Below are positions 56,616 through 64,000 of a stretch of 64,000 bases of DNA, one piece after another. The DNA is from Streptomyces sp. ACA25 (GTDB lineage: Bacteria > Actinomycetota > Actinomycetes > Streptomycetales > Streptomycetaceae). Location: positions 434,001-498,000 of the forward strand of contig NZ_JAQKPV010000002.1 in assembly GCF_028200735.1 (NCBI RefSeq), in the 5' to 3' direction. Positions within the stretch are counted from its first letter, which is position 1. Each line of letters begins with the position of its first letter. The notes beneath the pieces were generated by a model. The model ran no database searches. It was not told the DNA's origin and saw only the letters and a program-made list of their open reading frames with translations. The position numbers and the translations under genes are program-made.

Positions 56616-56751
56616 GCCTCACACTCCCCTTCCCGTGAAATGCGGCGCGGTCACCCTGCCGGACGTTGCCTGCTCGTTATGCAGGACACCAGCCTGACCG
56701 GAATAGTTGACCGCGAGAAGAGCGCAACGCGAAATCTCCGGGATTCACTCG

Positions 56752-58059
56752 TCAGGCCCGGCCGGAGGCAAGCTCAACCACGGTGATGTCCGGATCGGCA
56801 CCGACCCGCACCGGCGGCCCCCAGGCTCCCGCTCCGCGGGTGACGTACAGCTGGGTGTCCCCGTACTTCTCCAGTCCTTCCAGTGTCGGGTTGGCCAGGC
56901 CGGCAAGGTAGTTGACGGGCCACAGCTGGCCTCCGTGCGTGTGCCCGGACAACTGCAGGTCCACACCGTGGTCCACCGCGTCGTGGATCAGCACCGGCTG
57001 ATGCGCCATCAGCACGGAGGTCCGCTGCGGGTCCCGGTCTCCCAGCGCCGCCTCGAAGTCCGGGCCGGCTCCGTAGTCCTCGCCCGCCACATCGTTGACC
57101 CCGGCGAGATCGAAAAAGCTCAGCTCCCGGCGGGCGTTCTCCAGCGGCTCCATGCCCAGCTCGCGGACGTGGGCTGTCCACTGGTCGGCGCCGACGTAGT
57201 ACTCGTGGTTCCCGGTGACGAAGAACGTGCCCTCCCGGGCGGACAGCTCCGCGAGCGGGGCCGCCGCGGCCCGCAGGTCGTCCACATCCGCGTCCACCAG
57301 GTCACCGACGACCGTGATCAGGTCGGGCTGGGTGCGGTTCACCGCGTCCACCACCCGCCGGCAGTGCGCCTGTCCCAGGACCGGCCCCAGGTGGATGTCG
57401 GCGACGACGGCGATCCGGTAGCCGTGCGCGGACCTCGGCAGGTGGGCCAGTGGGACGGTGACGTGCCGGGTGGTGAGGTTGCGGGCCCTGTAGGTGCCGT
57501 AGCCCAGCACCCCGGTTGCTGCCGTGGTCGCGCCGATGGCCACCGTGCGGGCGACGAACAGGCGCCGGCTGTGCCCCGACGGCTCCGGGCCGGCAGCCGC
57601 CGACCCGTCCGCCCGGTCCGCTTCCGGCGCGGCCTGCCGGTCCGGTCCGGGGCCGGCCGGCGGGCCGCCCGGCCGGGCCACCCGGCCGACGGAAGCGGTC
57701 TCCTTGACGGCGGCCGGCTCGGCCGGCTGATCCGGGGACGGCTGCGCCCGGCGACGCCGCAGCCACAGCAGGCGGACGGGTTCCCCGGCCAGCAGGGCCA
57801 GGGTCAGGTACAGCAGCGCCACCGCCCAGTAGAACCCCGGCCAGGCAAGGACCTGCTGGAGGGAGAACGGGACACCGGCCACGCCGGAGACCTGCGCGGC
57901 CACCATCAGCGCCGGGAGCAGGAACGCGAGCACCGTGCCGATGCGGCGGAAGGTGCTCCCGGGCGCGGAGACGTCCCGTACCAGCCGCCGCCAGAGATAC
58001 CAGTGAGCGGTGGTCAGGACGGTGATGACCACACCTATGAACAGGATGAGGGCGCTCAT
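56752..58059 (-). CDS. Membrane-anchored metallophosphoesterase
   Basis: A 435-residue calcineurin-type phosphoesterase. There are about four N-terminal helices (ALILFIGVVITVLTTAHWYL; IGTVLAFLLPALMVAAQVSG; FYWAVALLYLTLALLAG; later RTVAIGATTAATGVLGYGTY) with a Pro/Ala/Arg linker, then metal-binding motifs VVADIHLGPV, VVGDLVDAD, FVTGNHEYY, MAHQPV and LSGHTHGGQ. The YkuE-like layout suggests action at the membrane, perhaps on phospholipid or wall intermediates. Its start overlaps the stop of the small membrane protein gene (ATGA), so the two are a unit. Confidence 0.92.
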   Translation of the reverse strand: MSALILFIGVVITVLTTAHWYLWRRLVRDVSAPGSTFRRIGTVLAFLLPALMVAAQVSGVAGVPFSLQQVLAWPGFYWAVALLYLTLALLAGEPVRLLWLRRRRAQPSPDQPAEPAAVKETASVGRVARPGGPPAGPGPDRQAAPEADRADGSAAAGPEPSGHSRRLFVARTVAIGATTAATGVLGYGTYRARNLTTRHVTVPLAHLPRSAHGYRIAVVADIHLGPVLGQAHCRRVVDAVNRTQPDLITVVGDLVDADVDDLRAAAAPLAELSAREGTFFVTGNHEYYVGADQWTAHVRELGMEPLENARRELSFFDLAGVNDVAGEDYGAGPDFEAALGDRDPQRTSVLMAHQPVLIHDAVDHGVDLQLSGHTHGGQLWPVNYLAGLANPTLEGLEKYGDTQLYVTRGAGAWGPPVRVGADPDITVVELASGRA

Positions 58060-58319
58060 GCCGGGCTCCTTGAGTGATCCGATTCCCGGTGGAGGACGCG
58101 CAGGCTGCGCAGACCGATGAGGCCGATCACGGTGCCGAGCAGAATCGACGTCACAGCCAGGGACAGATGCACCCAGAAGTAGGCCGTCGGATCCCCGGCC
58201 CCGTCAAAGGCGAGGCCACTGGCGTCCCGGGCGAGGTTGCGGATGAAGGTGATCCAGATCACCCAGCTCCACACCCCGAACCCGAGCAGGAACCAGGAGG
58301 AAACCGGGCCGAGCCTCAT
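58056..58319 (-). CDS. Small two-helix membrane protein (SCO4848 family)
   Basis: An 87-residue protein. The first helix is SSWFLLGFGVWSWVIWITFI, followed by RNLARDASGLAFDGAGDPTA and a second helix AYFWVHLSLAVTSILLGTVI, ending in GLIGLRSLRVLHR. I recognise it as the conserved streptomycete SCO4848 family of unknown function. ATG 58319 is chosen from the family start MRLGPVSSWF; the frame extends uselessly to 58472. It is translationally coupled to the metallophosphoesterase. Confidence 0.82.
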   Translation of the reverse strand: MRLGPVSSWFLLGFGVWSWVIWITFIRNLARDASGLAFDGAGDPTAYFWVHLSLAVTSILLGTVIGLIGLRSLRVLHRESDHSRSPA

Positions 58320-58488
58320 GAACGGACCCCGAACGTGAACGATGCCATGGTGTCCAGTATTCGACACGTCCGGGCAGACCCGCGCGGCGGGAGGCCGTTG
58401 CGGCTCCTGGTGACCGGAATGCGGCCCGCCGGGCAAGACTTTCCGCCGTCCCCGTTCGCCCCTCTCCGCCAACCCGCGCCCGGGCAGG

Positions 58489-58494
58489 TAGGTT
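58489..58494 (+). promoter_or_regulatory. -10 box of the DD-carboxypeptidase gene, leaderless type
   Basis: TAGGTT, six bases before GTG 58501. Confidence 0.5.
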
Positions 58495-58500
58495 CACGGC

Positions 58501-59775
58501 GTGGCGAGTCACCAGCGGTCAGTTCCCCGCACCCCCGGCCGGTCCCGCGGCGCTCTGCTGAGCCTGGCCGGCGCCGTGCTGTGGGCCGCGCTCGGCCCTG
58601 TTCCCGGCGCCGCCGCGCAGGAGAGCAAGCCGGAGGAGCGGCCTCCGGCAGAGATGTCGACCCTCGGCGGGGACCTGCTGGGCAGGCCCGGGCCGCAGAT
58701 GCTGCCGCGCACGGGGGCACCGGAGCCGCCGGCTCTGCCGGAGCTCTCCGCACGGGCGTGGATCGTGGCGGACGCCGAGACCGGTGAGGTGCTGGCGGCC
58801 CACCACGCGCACTGGCCGCTGGCTCCCGCCAGCACCCTGAAGATGCTGTTCGCCGACCTCCTGCTGCCGAAGTTCGATCCGGACGACGTGTACGAGGCGG
58901 ATCCGGCGCACTTCAGCGAGATGGGCCGGGGCAGCAGCGCGGTCGGCATCAAGGACCACCAGACGTACACGGTGGACGACCTCTGGTACGGCGCCTTTCT
59001 GGCCTCCGGGAACGACGCGGTGCACGCGCTGACGGCGATGAACGGCGGCCGGGAAAAGACCGTGCGGGAGATGAACGACCGGGCGCGGGAGCTGCAGGCG
59101 TACAACACCCTGGTGGTCAACCCGGACGGCTACGACGGTGCCGGCCAGCGCTCCTCGGCCTACGACCTGACCCTGATCGCCCGCTCCGGCATGCAGAACC
59201 CGGACTTCCGCCGCTACGCCGCCACCGCCCGCTACTCCTTTCCCGGCGCCGGGGAGGGCAAGAAGCGGCCGAGGTTCGAGATTCAGTCCACCAACCGGCT
59301 GCTGACCGGCGCCCGCGGACTGGCTCCCTACCCGGGCCTCGCCGGGATCAAGAACGGCTACACCTCCCAGGCCGGCTACACCTTCACCGGAATCGCCGAG
59401 CGCGACGGCCGTAAGCTGCTGGTCACCTGCATGAACCCGGACGGTGACGGACTCCAGGTGTACCGCGAGACCGCCGCACTGTTCGACTGGGGATTCGAGG
59501 CGGCCGGGTCGGTCGAGCCGGTGGGCGAACTCGTGCCGTCGCTGAGCGAGGTCGCGGAAGCCGAGGCGGCTCTCGGGCCCCAGCCCTCGCAGGGCGGGGA
59601 GGCCGAGGAGACCGCGACGGACCGGGCGGTCGTCCACAGCCGCCCGGAGCTGCCCGGCGTCCCCGTGCTCACGGTCGCTGCGGCCGGGATGGCTCTGCTC
59701 GCGGTGGTGATGTGGGTGTTCCACCGCCGCCATCCCCTTCCGGGGCGTCCCCCGGGGGGCGCGCCTCGGCGCTGA
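58501..59775 (+). CDS. D-alanyl-D-alanine carboxypeptidase (PBP5/S11 type)
   Basis: A 424-residue secreted low-molecular-mass penicillin-binding protein trimming the terminal D-Ala of peptidoglycan stems. Signal peptide about 1-40 (LLSLAGAVLWAALGPVPGAAA). Catalytic Ser 111 and Lys 114 (PASTLKM), SGN motif Ser 169-Asn 171 (ASGND), and Lys 284 in IKNGYT, where the usual KTG is KNG. A C-terminal helix (VLTVAAAGMALLAVVMWVF) followed by Arg-rich residues anchors it in the membrane. It corresponds to SCO4847 by neighbourhood. Its last 107 bases overlap the convergent YihY gene. Confidence 0.92.
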   Translation: MASHQRSVPRTPGRSRGALLSLAGAVLWAALGPVPGAAAQESKPEERPPAEMSTLGGDLLGRPGPQMLPRTGAPEPPALPELSARAWIVADAETGEVLAAHHAHWPLAPASTLKMLFADLLLPKFDPDDVYEADPAHFSEMGRGSSAVGIKDHQTYTVDDLWYGAFLASGNDAVHALTAMNGGREKTVREMNDRARELQAYNTLVVNPDGYDGAGQRSSAYDLTLIARSGMQNPDFRRYAATARYSFPGAGEGKKRPRFEIQSTNRLLTGARGLAPYPGLAGIKNGYTSQAGYTFTGIAERDGRKLLVTCMNPDGDGLQVYRETAALFDWGFEAAGSVEPVGELVPSLSEVAEAEAALGPQPSQGGEAEETATDRAVVHSRPELPGVPVLTVAAAGMALLAVVMWVFHRRHPLPGRPPGGAPRR

Positions 59776-60628
59776 CGGCCGTCGCGGTCCAGGCGCAGCA
59801 GAACAGCAGCAGCTTCGCGATCAGATTGATCCAGACGAGCAGGGCGATCGGGACCCCGAACGCGCCGTACAGGCTGCGCGCCGCGATCTCCGTCAGGTAC
59901 CCGCTGAGCAGCACCTTCAGCAGTTCGAACCCGACCGCACCCATCAGGCAGGCGGCGATCACCGCGGTCCTGGGCGGCCGGACGCCCGGCAGCCACACCA
60001 GCAGGTACAGCAGCAGCAGGAAAGTGACCGCGACCGCCAGCACATGGACGGCCACCTGCAGGAGCGGGCCGGCCGGCCCGCCGCCCCGGTCCACCCGGTC
60101 GGCAGCCAGCCGGACCATGCTGACCGCCAGTGCCGACGCGGCGAGGGAGAGCAGCGCCACACCGCCCAGCCCGGCCAGCACCCCCACGTCCTTGGCCTTG
60201 CGGAGGACCGCGTTCTCCTCCGGTTCCGGAAGGTCCCAGACCGTGCGGAGGCAGCCGCGCAGCGAGTCGATCCAGCTGGCGCCGGTGGGCAGCAGCAACA
60301 GGAGAGCGACCGTGCCGATGGCCCCGGCGTTGTCGAAGAGGGTCTGGAGATCGAGCTGGTCGGAAATGCCGGGCACCTGGTCGGCCAGCCACTCCTCGAC
60401 ATCGGCGAGCTGCACCTCGGTGAGCAGGGCGGCACCGATGGCGGCGCCCAGGGCCAGCACCGGGAACAGCGCCAGGAAGCTGGTGAAGGTGATGGCGGCG
60501 GCCAGTCTGGTCCACTGCCGCGCGTCGAGGTGCTCGTACACCCGCCAGAGCCGGCTGCGGAAGAACCACGCCGCGGCCGGCCCGGCCAGCGGAAGCCGCG
60601 ACAGCTTCGCTTTCAGCTTCTCGTCCAC
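59669..60628 (-). CDS. YihY/BrkB-family inner membrane protein
   Basis: A 319-residue polytopic protein with about six helices, including LAAAITFTSFLALFPVLALG (about 42), GTVALLLLLPTGASWIDSLR and VGFELLKVLLSGYLTEIAAR with YGAFGVPIALLVWINLIA, the conserved core of the family. The last 35 residues are Pro/Gly-rich and lie over the antisense 3' end of the DD-carboxypeptidase gene. The family was once called RNase BN in error; its function is unknown. Confidence 0.9.
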   Translation of the reverse strand: MDEKLKAKLSRLPLAGPAAAWFFRSRLWRVYEHLDARQWTRLAAAITFTSFLALFPVLALGAAIGAALLTEVQLADVEEWLADQVPGISDQLDLQTLFDNAGAIGTVALLLLLPTGASWIDSLRGCLRTVWDLPEPEENAVLRKAKDVGVLAGLGGVALLSLAASALAVSMVRLAADRVDRGGGPAGPLLQVAVHVLAVAVTFLLLLYLLVWLPGVRPPRTAVIAACLMGAVGFELLKVLLSGYLTEIAARSLYGAFGVPIALLVWINLIAKLLLFCCAWTATAVSAEARPPGDAPEGDGGGGTPTSPPRAEPSRPQRP

Positions 60629-60716
60629 GGGTACACCTCAGCTCCCCCGGTCATCCCCGGCGAGCCGCCACGCCGGACTGCTCACCGGCCGGTGCCCGGC
60701 GCCCGTGCGGCCCCGC

Positions 60717-61286
60717 CTACGCGGCCTGGCCCCCCAGGGTCGCGTGCTGCCGTGACAGGGCGGCCGAGGGAAAGCGGAACTCCCGCTGGAGCCGCCACTG
60801 CGCGTCCGGCCCCTGCTCGTACAGCGCGAACCCCCGGGCCGTCCAGGAGGCCTCGTACTCGGCGAGGGTCTTCTCCGCGAGGTCCATGGCGTCCTCGGTG
60901 ATGCCGTGCGCGACGGTGACATGCGGGTGGTAGGGGAAGTGCAGCTCCCGGGGCAGTGGCCCGGCGGTGTCGCGCACCCTCTCCTGCAGCCAGCCGCAGG
61001 CCGAGCCACCCTCGACGACCTGCACGAAGACCACCGGCGACAGCGGGCGGAAGGTGCCCGTGCCGTAGAGCCGCATCGGGAACGGACGCCCCGCGGCGGC
61101 AACGCCCGCCAGGTGCTCCTCGATGGCCGGGCGTTGCCCCGCGTCGACCACCGTGGGCGGCAGCAGGGTGACGTGCGTGGGAATTCCGGCGGCTGCGGCG
61201 TCCCCGAATCCGACGCGGCACTCCTGCAACAGGCTGCCGTGCGGCTCCGGGACCGCGAGCGACACGCCGAGCGTGACGGTCCCCAC
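60717..61286 (-). CDS. 2'-5' RNA ligase/phosphoesterase superfamily protein
   Basis: A 189-residue 2H phosphoesterase-fold protein with both catalytic HxT motifs: THVTLL (residues 37-42) and PHVTVAHG (about 121-128). Such enzymes ligate or hydrolyse 2'-5' phosphodiesters or cyclic phosphates in RNA; the physiological substrate is unknown. GTG 61286 is preceded by GGAGAGG. Same direction as trpS, which lies 123 bp upstream. Confidence 0.85.
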   Translation of the reverse strand: MGTVTLGVSLAVPEPHGSLLQECRVGFGDAAAAGIPTHVTLLPPTVVDAGQRPAIEEHLAGVAAAGRPFPMRLYGTGTFRPLSPVVFVQVVEGGSACGWLQERVRDTAGPLPRELHFPYHPHVTVAHGITEDAMDLAEKTLAEYEASWTARGFALYEQGPDAQWRLQREFRFPSAALSRQHATLGGQAA

Positions 61287-61409
61287 ACCCTCTCCTTCCG
61301 ACTGTCCCGCTGCACCGTCCCGTGCCAGTGTGCCGGTTCCGCGCAGCTGATGCGAGCGACTCCCGGCCCCCTTGAGGGGGACGGAAGACCCTTGTTCCGC
61401 CGGTCGTGG

Positions 61410-62435
<1,026 letters not shown>

Positions 62436-62647
62436 TCAGGTGCGTGCGGTGCCCGGACCGAAGGTGCACGGCCCAGCGTGGGCACCACGGGGGCGCGAGG
62501 CAGCAGAGCCCGTCGCACACGCCCGGACCCCGGCACGCCGTCCGGCCAGCGAACGTCCCCCGCCGGGTTTCTTCCCATAGCGGACAGCCGACGATAGAAA
62601 GGGGCGGCACCCCCGCCCGTTTCGCCCGGAAGAATGGAGGGCTCCGC

Positions 62648-63865
62648 ATGAAGGCTTCGAGCAAGTCGTCCGCAGAGCTGATCGCCGCCGCCGAGGCCCG
62701 CAGCGCACACAATTACCATCCCCTGCCGGTGGTGATCGCCTCCGCCCGGGGAGCCTGGATGACGGACGTCGAGGGCCGCCGCTACCTGGACTTCCTCGCC
62801 GGGTACTCGGCCCTGAACTTCGGGCACGGTCACCCTCGGCTGATCGCCGAGGCGCGGGCCCAGCTCAGCCGGCTCACCCTCACCTCCCGGGCCTTTCACC
62901 ACGAGCACTTCGCCGCGTTCTGCACCGAGCTGGCGGAGCTGTGCGGCATGGAGATGGTGCTGCCCATGAACACCGGCGCGGAGGCCGTGGAGACCGCGGT
63001 CAAGACGGCCCGCAAGTGGGGCTACCGGGTGAAGGGGGTACCCCGGGACCGGGCGAAGATCATCGTCGCCGGCGACAACTTCCACGGCCGGACCACCACG
63101 ATCATCAGCTTCTCCACGGACGAGGACGCCCGGCGCGATCACGGACCGTACACCCCGGGCTTCGAGATCGTTCCCTACGGCGACCTCGCCGCACTGGAGG
63201 CAGCCGTCGACGAGCACACGGTCGCCGTCCTGCTGGAGCCCATCCAGGGCGAGGCCGGTGTCCTCGTCCCTCCCGCCGGCTATCTTCCGGGCGTGCGGGA
63301 ACTGACCCGGGCCCGGAACGTCCTCTTCATGGCGGACGAGATCCAGTCCGGTCTGGGCCGCACCGGCCGGACGTTCGCCTGCGAGCACGAGGACGTGGTC
63401 CCGGACGTGTACATCCTGGGCAAGGCGCTCGGCGGCGGCGTGGTCCCGGTCTCCGCGGTGGTCTCCTCCGCCGAGGTGCTCGGGGTCCACCGGCCCGGCG
63501 AGCACGGTTCCACCTTCGGCGGCAACCCGCTGGCCTGTGCGGTCGGGCTCGAGGTGATCGCGATGCTGCGGGAGGGCGAGTACCAGCAGCGCGCGGCCGA
63601 GCTCGGCGAGCACCTGCACAGCTCACTCGCCGTGCTCACCGGCGGCGGAGCGGTGACGGGGGTCCGCGGCCGCGGGCTGTGGGCGGGCGTCGACATCGAC
63701 CCCTCGCACGGTACCGGGGCGGACCTCTCCCGGGAGCTGATGAAGCGGGGCGTCCTGGTGAAGGACACCCACGGCTCGACGATCCGCATCGCCCCGCCGC
63801 TGGTGATCAGCAAGGAGGACCTGGACTGGGGCCTGGAGCAGTTCCGCGCGGTCCTCGCCGGCTGA
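62648..63865 (+). CDS. rocD: Ornithine--oxo-acid aminotransferase
   Basis: A 405-residue class III PLP aminotransferase converting ornithine and 2-oxoglutarate to glutamate semialdehyde and glutamate. Signature residues: ARGAWMTDVEGRRYLDFLAG with YSALNFGHGHPRL, MNTGAEAVETAVKTARKWGY, FHGRTTTIISFS, LLEPIQGEAGV and ADEIQSGLGRTG; the PLP lysine is 259 in ILGKALGGG, and HGSTFGGNPLA closes the site. ATG 62648 lies after GGAGGG. It stands alone here, without arginase or proline genes nearby. Confidence 0.94.
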   Translation: MKASSKSSAELIAAAEARSAHNYHPLPVVIASARGAWMTDVEGRRYLDFLAGYSALNFGHGHPRLIAEARAQLSRLTLTSRAFHHEHFAAFCTELAELCGMEMVLPMNTGAEAVETAVKTARKWGYRVKGVPRDRAKIIVAGDNFHGRTTTIISFSTDEDARRDHGPYTPGFEIVPYGDLAALEAAVDEHTVAVLLEPIQGEAGVLVPPAGYLPGVRELTRARNVLFMADEIQSGLGRTGRTFACEHEDVVPDVYILGKALGGGVVPVSAVVSSAEVLGVHRPGEHGSTFGGNPLACAVGLEVIAMLREGEYQQRAAELGEHLHSSLAVLTGGGAVTGVRGRGLWAGVDIDPSHGTGADLSRELMKRGVLVKDTHGSTIRIAPPLVISKEDLDWGLEQFRAVLAG

Positions 63866-63881
63866 GCCGCCGGAAGCCGCG

Positions 63882-63918
63882 GGCCGTCCGGCCGGGCCCC
63901 GCACCGGACCGGACGGCC
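63882..63918 (+). terminator. Terminator after rocD
   Basis: GGCCGTCCGG (63882-63891) pairs perfectly with CCGGACGGCC (63909-63918). Confidence 0.7.
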
Positions 63919-64000
63919 GGCGCCCGCCTGCCCTGCTGAAGCCCGCCCGGAGTGACCCGACCGGCGCGCGGTCCGGTCAGCGCCGCATCCACGACCAGAA

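Noticed and set aside
63977-64000. Possible C-terminal end of a minus-strand gene (last residues FWSWMRR, then TGA) at the right edge
   Set aside because: Only seven codons are in the window, far too few to support a gene.

Overview
The window is high-GC actinomycete chromosome, almost certainly Streptomyces or a close relative. The evidence is GC-rich third positions, frequent GTG starts, many apparently leaderless promoters (TANNNT 6-7 nt before the start codon), acyl-CoA carboxylase with an epsilon subunit, the afsQ1/afsQ2/sigQ locus and an SdhCDAB operon. From memory, the gene order follows the core of the S. coelicolor chromosome from the cya/birA/accB region through afsQ and the sdh operon. 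I see no insertion sequence, phage, tRNA, rRNA or CRISPR array. This is core chromosome, with unusual content in its regulation, one wall-polymer cluster and a few degenerate enzymes.

Layout. 1-10035: adenylate cyclase N-terminus, birA, acyl-CoA carboxylase beta and epsilon, a secreted S8 protease with a TTA codon, maf, and the biotinylated carboxylase alpha subunit. BirA, beta, epsilon and alpha are one biochemical unit making methylmalonyl-CoA or malonyl-CoA. 10127-20578: a DeoR-type regulator, an LpdA-type quinone reductase, a gamma-glutamylcyclotransferase-like protein, then deoxynucleoside catabolism: PNP, phosphosugar mutase, DeoC, an aldehyde dehydrogenase, a half-length aldehyde dehydrogenase homologue and a uridine-kinase-like protein. 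20756-24745: sigQ, afsQ1, afsQ2 and the AfsQ3-type lipoprotein, with a perfect AfsQ1 box between sigQ and afsQ1. 24850-31347: VanZ-like and PspC proteins, a small secreted protein, adenosine deaminase, a LysR/MFS pair and MgtE. 31647-38467: an overlapping operon for a nucleoside ABC transporter (ATPase, two permeases), cytidine deaminase and thymidine phosphorylase, preceded by a separately transcribed BMP-type binding protein. 38701-44854: an M20 amidohydrolase, then a four-gene nonulosonic-acid (sialic acid/Kdn-like) cluster. 45108-48508: a split-type acyl-CoA mutase large subunit, an ECF sigma factor and an OHCU-decarboxylase-like protein. 48790-52189: sdhCDAB. 52252-63865: methyltransferase, FAD oxidoreductase, orphan peptide-binding protein, metallophosphoesterase, DD-carboxypeptidase, YihY protein, 2'-5' RNA ligase-like protein, trpS and rocD.

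The most interesting signal is a 12-bp palindrome, CTACGCGCGTAG. It occurs four times perfectly and once with one mismatch, each time upstream of a nucleoside-salvage gene (pnp, deoC, add, the ABC operon, bmp), and in four of five cases it abuts or overlaps the -10 box. This looks like one regulon for nucleoside uptake and breakdown that unites loci up to 25 kb apart. Its repressor is not identifiable in the window.
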